Source of the DNA: Moraxella bovis
GTDB taxonomy: Bacteria > Pseudomonadota > Gammaproteobacteria > Pseudomonadales > Moraxellaceae
Length of the DNA: 35,512 nt
Assembly (NCBI RefSeq): GCF_002014975.1
Contig: NZ_MUXV01000060.1
Location: 1 to 35,512, forward strand
Direction of reading: 5' to 3'
Shown: piece by piece, positions 24,680-33,755 of the stretch
Numbering within the stretch: position 1 is the stretch's first letter
How the letters are laid out: each line of letters starts with the position of its first letter
Made by a program: the position numbers and the translations under genes
The notes under the pieces: model-generated
What the model saw: only the letters and a program-made list of their open reading frames with translations
What the model was told of the DNA's origin: nothing
Databases searched by the model: none

Positions 24680-25093
24680 TCATCCATCCAAATCATTGAA
24701 ACAGGCATTAAGTGAGCCTTCCACGGCTTGCTGAACAAACCGCTCTTTGTCAGCTTTGTCATCATAAACAGGCATTTTATAAATGATGTTCAAGCCGTTT
24801 TGCCATGTCTCGTCGATGAATGACACCATGTCTTTTTTGGAAAAACCTTTTTCCACTTTTTTTAGGGCTTTATCAAGGTTTTTCTTGGCTTTGTCTTTGC
24901 TGACGCCATTTTGATGGTCGATAGCGATGTCATAAACGCCTTTACTGGCAAGCATGCAAATCCCTGCTACCTCTTCGATTCTGGCTGATTCATCCGCTGA
25001 TAAGGTCACTGCCGAATGAGCCGTACCGCCAACACCAAGCAACGCTAGGATACCAAGTGTATGGATAAGTTTGTTTGGCTTTTGCATAATCAC
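24680..25093 (-). CDS. Small secreted protein of unknown function
   Basis: This 137-residue protein has a signal peptide (core HTLGILALLGVGGTAHSA) and a mature part that looks helical, with one Lys-rich segment (KDKAKKNLDKALKKVEKG). Two cysteines (GICML and NACFND), near the two ends, could pair. The ATG at 25093 is followed by a second ATG two codons on, and either may be used. No family was recognised. It stands alone between rhlB and the cold-shock gene. Confidence 0.7.
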   Translation of the reverse strand: MIMQKPNKLIHTLGILALLGVGGTAHSAVTLSADESARIEEVAGICMLASKGVYDIAIDHQNGVSKDKAKKNLDKALKKVEKGFSKKDMVSFIDETWQNGLNIIYKMPVYDDKADKERFVQQAVEGSLNACFNDLDG

Positions 25094-25204
25094 GCCTTTA
25101 TAAAAGAATCAATTTTATATTTTATCATAACTTATCATAACAGGCAAAACCCAATTTAAAAGCCTAATTTTAAAAGCTAATATTAAAGCCCAGTTTTAAA
25201 ACCT

Positions 25205-25238
25205 TATAAAAAAACCCACCCCCAAGGGCAGGTTTTGC
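25205..25238 (-). terminator. Terminator after the cold-shock gene
   Basis: On the minus strand AACCTGCCC pairs with GGGTGGGTT (two G-T wobbles) around a short loop, followed by a run of seven T. It lies 13 bases past the stop. Confidence 0.75.
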
Positions 25239-25250
25239 GTGATTTAAACA

Positions 25251-25463
25251 TCACATTAATTTGGTGACTTCTTCGGCTTGCAATCCTTTATCGCCTTCGG
25301 TCACGACAAATTCCACCATTTCACCTTCTCTTAGTGAGCGATAGCCGTCACCGACAATGGAACGAAAATGCACAAACACATCTTCGCCAGTGGCACGCTG
25401 GATAAAGCCAAAACCTTTGGCATTGTTAAACCATTTAACCTGACCTTGTTCACGAGCAGACAT
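25251..25463 (-). CDS. CspA-family cold-shock protein
   Basis: This 70-residue single cold-shock domain is a nucleic-acid chaperone. RNP1 is KGFGFI and RNP2 is VFVHF, in a normal five-strand barrel ([14 protein letters not shown]...[10 protein letters not shown]). GGAAG precedes the ATG. The 5' leader carries a perfect hairpin CATTGTAA-CAC-TTACAATG at 25485-25503, ending 21 bases before the start codon. It may be a regulator of translation. Whether it is cold-induced cannot be told from sequence. Confidence 0.92.
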   Translation of the reverse strand: MSAREQGQVKWFNNAKGFGFIQRATGEDVFVHFRSIVGDGYRSLREGEMVEFVVTEGDKGLQAEEVTKLM

Positions 25464-25484
25464 AACACTTCCTTAAAAATACCA

Positions 25485-25503
25485 CATTGTAACACTTACA
25501 ATG
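25485..25503 (-). promoter_or_regulatory. Perfect 8-bp hairpin in the csp leader
   Basis: CATTGTAA-CAC-TTACAATG lies 21 bases upstream of the csp ATG, close to the ribosome-binding region. It has no T tract, so a terminator is unlikely. An operator or a thermo-sensitive leader structure is possible. Confidence 0.45.
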
Positions 25504-25689
25504 ATACAAATAACCAAATAAGCCTACGCACTACGCAGTTATCGTAAACTCGTGCCTAAATATAGCACACTTTTAAAGGGCTGTAAACGCATGTAACCAA
25601 ACATTAACAAAAAATTTACACCCCACTACCTTTAAAAATTTGTTAAAATAATCAGTATTTAGCATAAACACACATAGACATCAGCACTC

Positions 25690-26184
25690 ATGAATCAAAC
25701 CACCCCCCTAAACCGTAAATTATTAGTGCTAAACGGTGCCAATCTGCACTTATTGGGCAAGCGTGAACCGCACATTTATGGCACGACCACCTTACAAGAC
25801 ATCATTCACCGCCTATCCACCACCGCTCATCAGCACGGTATCCAACTTGACCATTTTCAGTCCAACCACGAAGGCAACATCGTGGACATCATTGGTAGCC
25901 AAGGCGTATTGGCGGACGACCACGACAAATTTGATGGGGTCATCATCAATCCAGCCGCCTTTACCCACACGTCCGTTGCCATTCGTGATGCTTTGCTTGC
26001 CAGTGGCAAACCCTTTATTGAAGTGCATTTATCCAATGTCCATGCTCGTGAACCGTTTCGCAGTCATTCGTATTTTTCGGATAAGGCGGTGGGCGTGATT
26101 TGTGGGCTTGGCGACATGGGTTATGACATGGCATTGGCATGGTTTTTAAAAAATTTATATAAAACAAACGGCGTACACTCATGA
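25690..26184 (+). CDS. aroQ: Type II 3-dehydroquinate dehydratase
   Basis: This 164-residue dodecameric enzyme carries out the third step of the shikimate pathway. It shows the family start [21 protein letters not shown], with catalytic Arg25 and Tyr30, then [13 protein letters not shown] and HLSNVHARE, and a C-terminal [18 protein letters not shown]. The usual GPNLN is GANLH here. Its stop overlaps the next start as ATGA, so it is translationally coupled to rnhA-dnaQ. accB/accC, a common neighbour of aroQ in gammaproteobacteria, is absent. Confidence 0.95.
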   Translation: MNQTTPLNRKLLVLNGANLHLLGKREPHIYGTTTLQDIIHRLSTTAHQHGIQLDHFQSNHEGNIVDIIGSQGVLADDHDKFDGVIINPAAFTHTSVAIRDALLASGKPFIEVHLSNVHAREPFRSHSYFSDKAVGVICGLGDMGYDMALAWFLKNLYKTNGVHS

Positions 26185-27776
26185 CCATCATCGCTTATAC
26201 TGACGGGGCGTGCAAAGGCAACGGCAAGGCAGGGGCATCCGCTGGCGGATTTGGCACGCACATCATCTATCCTACAGGCGACGTGCTAAACATTTGGGGC
26301 GGTGAGAGCGACACCACCAATAATCGCATGGAACTCATGGGGGCAATCACCGCCCTAGAACGCACGCCTGCCGATACGCCAATACAGATTTGGACGGACT
26401 CGGGCTATGTCAAAAACGGCATTACCCAGTGGATTAACGGCTGGAAAGCCAAAGGCTGGAAAAAAGCGGACGGCAAAGCAGTACTCAACCAAGACCTATG
26501 GATACGTCTAGATAACGCCTGCCAACGTCGCACCATTGATTGGCAGTGGATAAAAGGACATGCAGGACATGTCGGTAATGAGATGGCGGATAAACTTGCC
26601 AATGATGGCGTTACTGGCAGTGGCGAGTTGTTTATCAGTCACGCCCCGACAAATAACCCTGCAAACGACAAGACAGACAGCAAAACCAATACCGAGCCAA
26701 ACACCATATCAAAAGAGACAGACGAGATAACCACAATGAACGAGACCACCAACCACGCCCTTGATGACAATAATTTTCATAGCACTGATTTTCATGACAA
26801 TGCCGTTTATGAGAGCGACTTGGGCGATGACATGAGTTATTATGCCGACATGGCAAACATGGTCGCAGATGATGAATTCGGCCCCACCAACCCAATGGCA
26901 GATGTGGGAGCGGATGTTAATGACAGCGAACCAATCAGCCAAACCCAAAATAAAATCCCCAGCAAAAAATCCAAGAAAAAAACACCGCCTGCCCCCATGC
27001 AAGTGGTTCGCCACAACCACCAAAACCCTGACTATGACGGACGCACCGATGAGATCCGTGAGCCGTTTTGGGCGGTACTGCCCGACCCCATTCATCGTGG
27101 GGCGTCAGAACGTCAGCTGATTATGGATACGGAGACGACAGGCATTGACCCTGCCACGGGCGACCGCATCGTTGAGATTGGCATTGTTGAGATGGTCAAA
27201 CGTAAGCCAACTGGGGTTCAGTTACATGTGTACCTAAATCCTGACAGGGAGATGGATGATGAAGTCATTGGCGTTCACGGCATTCACAATGAATTTTTGG
27301 TAGACAAGCCCCGATTTGCCGATGTCGCCCCTTATGTCTATGAGTTTATGAAAGGGGCGGAAATCATCGCTCATAACGCCCAGTTTGATATGAAATTTTT
27401 ATCGCATGAGTTTGACAAAGTGGGCATGACCGACTTTGCCGATGTCGTGGAAGTCATCGACTCACTCATGCTTGCCCGCAAAATGTACGCAGGGCAAAAG
27501 AACAATTTGGACGCCCTTGCCAAACGCCTAGATGTCGGTCAAGACATTGACCGTTCCTACCACGGAGCATTAAAGGACTCGCAGATTTTACTTGAAGTCT
27601 ATCTTGCCATGACCAGCGGACAGATTGCCATGAGCATGGAAGAAGAAGGGGTGAGCCAAGATGACAACAGGGGCGAGATTAGTTTTAGTGATTTAAGTGC
27701 CTTATCCGCCCAATTGATTCGCTCAAAAGATGACTTCTCTGCCGATGGGGCATGGCGCAAGAGCGTACTCAAATAA
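26181..27776 (+). CDS. rnhA-dnaQ: RNase HI - DNA polymerase III epsilon (DnaQ) single-chain protein
   Basis: A 531-residue fusion. Residues 1-150 are RNase HI with the DEDD set D8 (YTDGA), E51, D73 (WTDSGY), D137 and H127 (GHAGH), which removes RNA from hybrids. Residues about 155-310 are a polar, acidic linker with a basic KKSKKK patch near 262-267. Residues 311-480 are a DEDDh proofreading exonuclease: Exo I DTETTG (D316, E318), Exo II HNAQFD (D403), Exo [11 protein letters not shown] (H461, D466). QIAMSM (481-486) resembles the clamp-binding motif of epsilon. In E. coli rnhA and dnaQ are adjacent, divergent genes. Coupled to aroQ by an ATGA overlap. Confidence 0.93.
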   Translation: MTIIAYTDGACKGNGKAGASAGGFGTHIIYPTGDVLNIWGGESDTTNNRMELMGAITALERTPADTPIQIWTDSGYVKNGITQWINGWKAKGWKKADGKAVLNQDLWIRLDNACQRRTIDWQWIKGHAGHVGNEMADKLANDGVTGSGELFISHAPTNNPANDKTDSKTNTEPNTISKETDEITTMNETTNHALDDNNFHSTDFHDNAVYESDLGDDMSYYADMANMVADDEFGPTNPMADVGADVNDSEPISQTQNKIPSKKSKKKTPPAPMQVVRHNHQNPDYDGRTDEIREPFWAVLPDPIHRGASERQLIMDTETTGIDPATGDRIVEIGIVEMVKRKPTGVQLHVYLNPDREMDDEVIGVHGIHNEFLVDKPRFADVAPYVYEFMKGAEIIAHNAQFDMKFLSHEFDKVGMTDFADVVEVIDSLMLARKMYAGQKNNLDALAKRLDVGQDIDRSYHGALKDSQILLEVYLAMTSGQIAMSMEEEGVSQDDNRGEISFSDLSALSAQLIRSKDDFSADGAWRKSVLK

Positions 27777-27885
27777 CAATTTATCCGATATTTGCCCTAT
27801 TTAGCATAATTTTACTTGCCAAGTTTCGCCAAACATGGTTAAATGTAGCGATTATTAATGCGTGCTGTAAAACAACAGGATTATC

Positions 27886-29571
27886 ATGACTCAATCAGCC
27901 AAAACCGCCACCAATTTTGATTTATCATCACTTCATATTTTGCGTAATGAAATCGGCTCTGTGCTAAAAGACGCCGAAGTGCATTTGCGTGAGTTTTATG
28001 ATGACCCTGACCAAGCCCCCCTGCTGTTAGACTCAGCAAATAACCTATCACAGTTATCTGCCATTTTTGAATTGATTGCCTTTAACGGAGCAGGACTGCT
28101 TGCCGAAAATCTATCAGCAAGTTATACCCTGTTGCATGGTAATGCCGATGGCGATGAAGATGAAAATGAGATTCTGATGACAGACATCTCAGAAGCCATC
28201 ATGCTACTAGACCGTTATGTTGAATTTGTCTTATTAAAAGAAACGCCCGAACCTGCCTTGCTACTACCCATCATCAATAAACTGGGCGGACATTTGGGAC
28301 ATGCTGTCATCGAATCCACCACCCTAAACCAAAACATTAACAGCGTCATCATCGCCGACCCCCAAGCAAACTACGCTTCTCTTAGCACGCTTGGACTCAA
28401 TGTCAGAGCCTTAACCCAAGCCTATCGTGCAGGCCTATCTGTCATCCTTGAAAATAAAGACGGCGTCATCTCTGATGATGAACGCCAAAAATTAGATGGT
28501 ATGACCAAAGCCTGTGCTTTGATTGCCCAGCATTCTGATACTCTATTTTGGCAATCGGCAAAAACCATTACCCAAAACATCGCCAACGACCTGCCGCTAA
28601 GCCACGCCAAAAAGCGTATCTTGGTTTATCTAGAACAGCAATTTTCTGACTATTTGCCGATTGAGGACCGTCGTTTTGCCGAGATGGTCAGCTTTGCTTG
28701 CAACAAAAACAAAGAATTTGCCACCCTTGCCAATCAAAAGTACGCTCTAAACCGAGTAAGCGACACCAAGTTTAGCGAAATGCAACGTTTCTTATTCGGG
28801 CCCAACCGTGAAATCACCGACACACTCAACGACTTGATTCAAGAGCAAATAGAAGCCATCAAACAAAAAGTAGATAAATTCGTGCGTACCTCTAACGGCA
28901 TGGGTGAGATTGGCGATATGGTCAGCATTGATGACATCAAAACCGAGCTTAATAGCTTATCCCAGACCATGACCTTGTTAGAGCTTGCCGACGCTAGCCA
29001 AGCATTAACAGCAGCCTCAGCACAAGTGAGCGGATGGCAAAATCCCACCCTAGAAGACTTGGATACTTTTTTAGATAAGTTATTGGTCGCTGAAAATTCT
29101 GCCATCTTCCTTGCTAAGAGCCACACCCCTGGGGCGGTTAAATTACCCCTGCACAACCGTGAAATCTCACTACATCAGCTCGATACTTCTTATGAGACTT
29201 TGGTTAAAGAAGCACGTAGCAACCTAACTGCAGCAACTTTGGCATTAACTGACTATATCACAGATAGTAACCGTGACATCATGAATCTGCAAAACACACC
29301 TGAGATGATTCGCCAAGTGGCAGGAGCGGCAGCGTTCCTACGCCTATCTGTCGCCTCAGCTCAGCTATACCTGCTGGCTCGTCGCTTAGAAAACGGACTG
29401 CTTGATAAAGTTAAAACTTCCCCCGACAGCGAGCTGATTCGCATCAGTAACGCTTGGGCAGATGTCTTGGTGGCGGCAGACTTTGAATTTGAAAACTTTG
29501 AAGAAAACCGTCCTACCAATGAACAAAGCATTCTCATCAGCCAAAATAGCTTAAATCAGCTCGTGGCATGA
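27886..29571 (+). CDS. fimL: FimL-like scaffold protein (ChpA N-terminal-like)
   Basis: This 561-residue, nearly all-helical cytoplasmic protein resembles FimL of Pseudomonas (556 residues) and the N-terminal part of the ChpA kinase. FimL supports type IV pilus twitching motility and cAMP signalling through FimV and PilG. Support is the length, the N-terminal block (LREFYDDPDQAPLLLDSANNL) and helical-bundle modules. I see no Hpt-type His-x-x-Lys-Gly motif, so no phosphotransfer is expected. It is followed by nudC with an ATGA overlap. The name is an inference from length and overall resemblance. Confidence 0.65.
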   Translation: MTQSAKTATNFDLSSLHILRNEIGSVLKDAEVHLREFYDDPDQAPLLLDSANNLSQLSAIFELIAFNGAGLLAENLSASYTLLHGNADGDEDENEILMTDISEAIMLLDRYVEFVLLKETPEPALLLPIINKLGGHLGHAVIESTTLNQNINSVIIADPQANYASLSTLGLNVRALTQAYRAGLSVILENKDGVISDDERQKLDGMTKACALIAQHSDTLFWQSAKTITQNIANDLPLSHAKKRILVYLEQQFSDYLPIEDRRFAEMVSFACNKNKEFATLANQKYALNRVSDTKFSEMQRFLFGPNREITDTLNDLIQEQIEAIKQKVDKFVRTSNGMGEIGDMVSIDDIKTELNSLSQTMTLLELADASQALTAASAQVSGWQNPTLEDLDTFLDKLLVAENSAIFLAKSHTPGAVKLPLHNREISLHQLDTSYETLVKEARSNLTAATLALTDYITDSNRDIMNLQNTPEMIRQVAGAAAFLRLSVASAQLYLLARRLENGLLDKVKTSPDSELIRISNAWADVLVAADFEFENFEENRPTNEQSILISQNSLNQLVA

Positions 29572-30434
29572 AGCATCAAAGCATCAACACAGTAGACACA
29601 CAGTCATCGGCTACCCATGCAATATGGGTCGTTGATGGCGATCGTGTTTTTTGTCGTGATGGCAAGCCTTATGCATTTTATCATACTGAGATAAGCATAG
29701 ATGGCTTAGATAGCTTGGATGATGGTTTGGATGACACACTAGGCGTGGTTGAACTACTACATTTTGGAGATGATGGCAGACGGGTATTTGCCATTGATTA
29801 TGAAAAGATGACTAAGCCACATTCTCTCGATGGCGAATTTATCGCTTATCGCCATGCCGTTGCCGTAACCGACGGCCACACCGCCCATGAAATCTCGGCA
29901 GGCATTCAGCTGTTATTATGGCAAAAGGGCAATCAATTCTGTGGCTATTGTGGCACCAAAACAGTAAGTCGCCACAAAGAAAATGCCATGACATGTCCTA
30001 CCTGCCATCAGCATTTTTATCCCAAGATACAGCCTTGTGTCATCATCGCCATCACTCGTCCCTGCCCTGTGACGGGTCAGCCTCAAATCCTGTTGGCACA
30101 ACATCATCGCCATCAGGCAACAGGCATGTATGGACTTATCGCTGGATTTATGGAAGTGGGCGAGAGTGCCGAGATGACCATTCATCGTGAAATACTAGAA
30201 GAGACCGGCATTTGCGTGGATAACATTCAATACATCAAAAGCCAAGCCTGGCCATATCCAACCAATCTCATGCTTGGCTTTTGTGTCACCTATAAGTCGG
30301 GAAATATCGTCATCGATGAAGATGAGCTGTCCCATGCTCAGTTCTTTGGTAAAGATGACTTGCCACTAATTCCCAAGCAAGGGACAATTGCTTACGATCT
30401 GATCAATCAAGCATTAGGGCTAAATGAATGCTAG
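29568..30434 (+). CDS. nudC: NADH/NAD+ pyrophosphatase (deNADding Nudix enzyme) NudC
   Basis: This 288-residue Nudix hydrolase cleaves NAD(H) to NMN(H) and AMP and can remove the NAD cap from RNA. It has a zinc ribbon with CGYC and CPTC, a Nudix box GFMEVGESAEMT...REILEETGI, and the NudC-specific SQAWPYPTNLM (usually SQPWPFP). The 5' end overlaps the fimL-like stop in ATGA. Length is somewhat above the E. coli protein, with the N-terminal domain less conserved. A two-way hairpin terminator follows. Confidence 0.92.
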   Translation: MKHQSINTVDTQSSATHAIWVVDGDRVFCRDGKPYAFYHTEISIDGLDSLDDGLDDTLGVVELLHFGDDGRRVFAIDYEKMTKPHSLDGEFIAYRHAVAVTDGHTAHEISAGIQLLLWQKGNQFCGYCGTKTVSRHKENAMTCPTCHQHFYPKIQPCVIIAITRPCPVTGQPQILLAQHHRHQATGMYGLIAGFMEVGESAEMTIHREILEETGICVDNIQYIKSQAWPYPTNLMLGFCVTYKSGNIVIDEDELSHAQFFGKDDLPLIPKQGTIAYDLINQALGLNEC

Positions 30435-30574
30435 TGCATGCCTATCATTGATGACATCTTAACACTATTGATTTACCTTACCTTTAGATGTATTTATAAT
30501 AAAAAATTGCAATTTACCCTTATGAGCTATTGTGCTTGAATAAGTCACAATTCATTCTCACGCCCCATATTGAA

Positions 30575-30607
30575 AAAAACAAAGAGCGAATATTCTCGCC
30601 CTTTTTA
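30575..30607. terminator. Bidirectional terminator between nudC and leuA
   Basis: AGAGCGA (30583-30589) and TCGCCCT (30596-30602) form a 7-bp stem with one wobble. It is followed by TTTT on the plus strand and, on the minus strand, by TTTGTTTTTTT. Confidence 0.7.
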
Positions 30608-30624
30608 TCATTAGATTACAACAA

Positions 30625-32355
30625 TTACCACGCCTGCGACAATGCCGACAGCACGCCTTTTAACATCGACGATACGGTACTGCTACACACGCCAATGCCC
30701 GAATACACTTTGCCGTCAATATTTAACTGAACGTATGATGCCGCCGCTGAGTTGGTTTGGTTGTCGCCAAACTCGTCATCAAGCAGGCTCTCGGTCGCCT
30801 TGGCGTTAATGGCGTGTTCGGAGTAATTGGTAACGTGGATATCCTTACCTGTCGCCTTAACGAGACCGCCAATGAATGCCGACAATGCCCCATTGCCCTG
30901 CCCGATGATTTCTAGCACATCGGATGGCGTGGCGATTTGCCCGTTAAATGACACATCTCCGCCCTTGTTGTTAATCTGATAATCGCTTAATTTAAAGGTC
31001 TCTTGGGTCAGATAAGTCTTGGTAAAGATGTCAAGGAGCTCATCTGTTTTTAGCTCACGAGCCAAACTCTCGGCTTGGTTCTGCACCACTTTAGCAAAAT
31101 CAATCTGCGTCCAACGTGGCAAATCAAAGCCATAATGACGCTGTAAGATATACGCCGCCCCGCCCTTACCCGACTGGCTATTGATACGCACCACGTCTTG
31201 ATAACTGCGTCCAATATGCACAGGGTCAATCGGTAAGTATGCCACGTCCCAATGCTGTTCGGTTTCGGGGTGTTTTTCGTTATAGTCAAGCGACTTTTTA
31301 ATGGCATCTTGGTGCGAACCGCTAAATGCCGTGAACACAAGCTCACCGACATAGGCATGGCGTGGGTGTACAGGCAGATTGGTGCAGTCGGTAGCCACTT
31401 GCACAATCTCACTCACCTGAGACAAATCAAGCTCAGGGTCCACCCCTTGTGTGTACAGGTTCATCGCCATGGTCAAAATATCCATGTTGCCCGTACGCTC
31501 GCCATTACCCAACAATGTGCCTTCCACACGGTCAGCCCCTGCCATCACGCCAAGCTCACTTGCCGCCACGCCACAGCCACGGTCGTTGTGCGTATGTAGA
31601 CTCACAATCACGTCTTTACGGCTTGGCAAATGACGACAAAAATACTCAATCTGGTCGGCATATAGATTGGGCGTGGACGCTTCTACCGTTGCAGGTAGGT
31701 TCAAAATCACTTTTTGACCGTCTTGGGGTCGCCACACATCGCACACCGCTTGGCACACTTCTACGGCAAAATCGGTCTCGGTCTGGCTAAAACTCTCAGG
31801 GCTGTACTGAAAAATCCACTCGGTCTCAGGATAACGTTTGGCAATATCTCTTAGCAAAGTCGCCCCACCCACCGCAATCGCCTTAATGCCGTCCTTGTCA
31901 AGCTGATATACCTTATCACGTTGCACTCTTGATGTGCTGTTATAAACGTGAACAATGGCACGTTTTGCCCCTTTTAGGCTCTCAAAGGTACGCTCAATCA
32001 AATGCTCACGAGCCTGTACAAGCACCTGCAAAGTAACATCATCAGGCACATGACCGCCTTCAATAAGTAAGCGTGTAAAGTCAAATTCCACTTGGGCGGC
32101 AGACGGAAAACCAATCTCAATCTCTTTAAACCCAACTGCCACGAGCAACTTAAAAAAGCGTAATTTTTGCTCAATGGTCATGGGGTCAATCAAGGCTTGG
32201 TTGCCGTCTCGCAAATCCACGCTCGCCCAAATTGGGGCTTTTTCTATGCGTTTGTCGCACCAAGTGCGGTCGGGCAGGTTTGGGGCAAATTCAAAGGGGC
32301 GATATTTGGTAAAATCAAACGCAGGATTTTTTGGGGTGATTTTGGGTGTTGGCAT
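30625..32355 (-). CDS. leuA: 2-isopropylmalate synthase
   Basis: This enzyme condenses acetyl-CoA with 2-oxoisovalerate, the first step of leucine biosynthesis. It is of the longer class seen in Pseudomonas and actinobacteria. Visible motifs are WASVDLRDGNQALIDPM, SLHTHNDRGCGVA with metal ligands, and the C-terminal LeuA dimer domain for leucine feedback (SYVQLNIDGKVYSGIG). The open frame extends to 32490, but the 45 extra residues are AT-rich leader sequence and include a short repeat. I chose the ATG at 32355 (576 residues), which begins MPTPKITPKNPAFDF. It is divergent from an Lrp-family gene, a likely regulator. Confidence 0.93.
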   Translation of the reverse strand: MPTPKITPKNPAFDFTKYRPFEFAPNLPDRTWCDKRIEKAPIWASVDLRDGNQALIDPMTIEQKLRFFKLLVAVGFKEIEIGFPSAAQVEFDFTRLLIEGGHVPDDVTLQVLVQAREHLIERTFESLKGAKRAIVHVYNSTSRVQRDKVYQLDKDGIKAIAVGGATLLRDIAKRYPETEWIFQYSPESFSQTETDFAVEVCQAVCDVWRPQDGQKVILNLPATVEASTPNLYADQIEYFCRHLPSRKDVIVSLHTHNDRGCGVAASELGVMAGADRVEGTLLGNGERTGNMDILTMAMNLYTQGVDPELDLSQVSEIVQVATDCTNLPVHPRHAYVGELVFTAFSGSHQDAIKKSLDYNEKHPETEQHWDVAYLPIDPVHIGRSYQDVVRINSQSGKGGAAYILQRHYGFDLPRWTQIDFAKVVQNQAESLARELKTDELLDIFTKTYLTQETFKLSDYQINNKGGDVSFNGQIATPSDVLEIIGQGNGALSAFIGGLVKATGKDIHVTNYSEHAINAKATESLLDDEFGDNQTNSAAASYVQLNIDGKVYSGIGVCSSTVSSMLKGVLSALSQAW

Positions 32356-32378
32356 GATAAGCTCACTTAGTAAAGTTT

Positions 32379-32400
32379 GGGCGACTGATTCGCCTCCTAC
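32379..32400. repeat. Short palindromic repeat in the leuA leader
   Basis: On the minus strand GTAGGAGGCGAATCAGTCGCCC holds the palindrome GGCGA-ATCAG-TCGCC. It resembles the element at 1755-1778. The AGGAGG it contains is not followed by a start codon at suitable spacing, so it is probably not a ribosome site. Confidence 0.45.
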
Positions 32401-32502
32401 ACGTCCTATAATAATAAAGGTTTTTGAGATGATATTATCATACCAAAATTTTGCACTAATTTTTACCAATTTTACAAAAATTTTTGGCATATTTTAGCCA
32501 TA

Positions 32503-32532
32503 TTTACCAAAAAATAATGAATTTATGGTAAA
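32503..32532. promoter_or_regulatory. Candidate operator upstream of the Lrp-family gene
   Basis: TTTACCA (32503-32509) and TGGTAAA (32526-32532) are inverted arms 16 bases apart in the leuA/lrp divergent region, ending 28 bases before the lrp-type ATG. TAAAAT at the right arm could be a -10. Binding by the adjacent regulator is inference. Confidence 0.4.
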
Positions 32533-32560
32533 ATCCGCCAAATTTTGATAATTTCTCAAC

Positions 32561-33025
32561 ATGAACGCCATTAGCCTAGACCCCATTGACCACAAAATCC
32601 TAAAACTACTCACGGACAACGCTCGCCTTGCTGTTGCCGACATCTGTGAGCAGGTCAATCTGTCCGCCACGCCTGTCATTCGCCGAATTAAACGGCTTGA
32701 AGACATGGGTGTTATCACAGGCTATCACGCTCATACGTCCGCACGCTCACTGGGTAACACATTGTCCGTCTTTGTGGCAGTCAGCATGGATAAGCACACC
32801 GCCGAACGCTTTGGCGAATTTGAAAATCACATCAAAACCTTTGATGAAGTGGTGTCATGCAGCCTTGTTACAGGGCGGTCGGAAGATTATCTCTTAAAGG
32901 TCGTGGTGCGTGATATGAGCCATTATGAAGAGTTTTTACTCCATAGACTAAGCAAAATTGACGGGGTCAGTCAGCTTCATACCAGTTTTGAGTTACGGGA
33001 AGTGTTTAGTCGGGGGGCGGTATAA
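32561..33025 (+). CDS. Lrp/AsnC-family transcriptional regulator
   Basis: This 154-residue regulator has an N-terminal winged HTH (LDPIDHKILKLLTDNARLAV, then SATPVIRRIKRLEDMGVI) and a C-terminal RAM ligand-binding domain (GRSEDYLLKVVVRDMSHYEEF). The length is typical for Lrp. It is divergent from leuA with a 205-bp shared region, so control of leuA or of itself by an amino acid is likely. Direct evidence is limited to the gene order. It converges on the XRE gene with 6 bases between their ends. Confidence 0.92.
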   Translation: MNAISLDPIDHKILKLLTDNARLAVADICEQVNLSATPVIRRIKRLEDMGVITGYHAHTSARSLGNTLSVFVAVSMDKHTAERFGEFENHIKTFDEVVSCSLVTGRSEDYLLKVVVRDMSHYEEFLLHRLSKIDGVSQLHTSFELREVFSRGAV

Positions 33026-33031
33026 ATTTGA

Positions 33032-33418
33032 TTACTCACCTTTTAAAGTCTTAATAAAATCGTTTAGCATTTGTATTTGACGTTCCTTTTCACTTAATAA
33101 TAAATCTTTTTGCTCAATAATAGCATTAAGTTTTTCTATTTCAGCAACCAAAGATATAGGATTATTATTGTAATAATTTGCTTTATTGTTATCACTATTT
33201 TCATTCATCATGACAAAAATACCTTTATCTGATAACAACTCAGCAATATCAATGTTAAATATTTGAGCGATTTGTTCTAATTTATCCAATTTAAGTTTTG
33301 TTTCTCCACGCTCAATCTTAGCATAACCATTAGCAGACATATGTAGTTGCTCCGCCATTTTTTCTTGCGACCAATCTAAATTTTCACGCAATTCACGAAT
33401 TTTTTCATGAGTTTTCAT
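33032..33418 (-). CDS. XRE-family regulator with C-terminal coiled coil
   Basis: This is a 128-residue protein. An HTH_3 DNA-binding domain (residues about 5-60, core WSQEKMAEQLHMSANGYAKIERG) is followed by an Asn-rich spacer and a C-terminal coiled coil (LVAEIEKLNAIIEQKDLLLSE on). The open frame runs up to 33466, but ATG 33418 has AGGT 8 bases upstream and starts the usual N-terminus (MKTHEKIRELRENL). A palindromic operator lies at 33451-33478, between it and the divergent genes. It resembles phage or accessory-island repressors. Base composition is AT-richer than the neighbours. Confidence 0.82.
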   Translation of the reverse strand: MKTHEKIRELRENLDWSQEKMAEQLHMSANGYAKIERGETKLKLDKLEQIAQIFNIDIAELLSDKGIFVMMNENSDNNKANYYNNNPISLVAEIEKLNAIIEQKDLLLSEKERQIQMLNDFIKTLKGE

Positions 33419-33450
33419 GGTATTACCTACAAAATGGAGTATTATCACAA

Positions 33451-33478
33451 CAAACTGGTTAGACACCTAACCGATTTG
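33451..33478. promoter_or_regulatory. Palindromic operator in the XRE divergent region
   Basis: CAAACTGGTTAG-ACAC-CTAACCGATTTG has 12-base arms with only two mismatched positions and a perfect GGTTAG/CTAACC core. It is the obvious binding site for the adjacent XRE protein, between the two divergent transcripts. Confidence 0.6.
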
Positions 33479-33540
33479 TGTGTGGTTTTGGGAATTAAAT
33501 TTGACTAGAATTATTGTACCATAAAAATTTTGGAAATGAT

Positions 33541-33750
33541 ATGGCAGATATATTAATTTCAAATAGTGCAGTAGAAAAACGGCGAACAGCAAGAAAAAAC
33601 ATCTCTGTTGCGGTTATTGTACTTATTTTATCGTTAATTCTTATATCAATAGGAAAAATATTTGCATTAGCTGGCTTTTTTGGTGTATTTTACACCATTT
33701 ATAAAGGCTTTTTTAAAGGCATATTATGCCTTTGGATTTATAAGGAGTAA
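33541..33750 (+). CDS. Small membrane protein of the XRE cassette
   Basis: This 69-residue protein starts at ATG 33541 (MADILISNSAVEKRR), with GGAAA before it; the frame is open back to a TTG at 33514. It has a polar basic N-terminus (KRRTARKN) and two closely spaced hydrophobic segments (about 23-40 and 43-60), then a short tail. It ends 5 bases before the lipoprotein start, whose ribosome site lies in its last codons, so the two are one operon. Function unknown; the size and shape resemble small envelope proteins, holins or toxins, but nothing decides. Confidence 0.65.
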   Translation: MADILISNSAVEKRRTARKNISVAVIVLILSLILISIGKIFALAGFFGVFYTIYKGFFKGILCLWIYKE

Positions 33751-33755
33751 TATCC

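Noticed and set aside
31252..31790. Overlapping plus-strand frames of 113-115 codons opposite leuA
   Set aside because: Antisense shadows of leuA; no ribosome site and unnatural composition.
32356..32490. Longer leuA product starting at 32490
   Set aside because: The extra 45 codons are AT-rich leader with a palindromic repeat and do not resemble LeuA; the family start fits ATG 32355.
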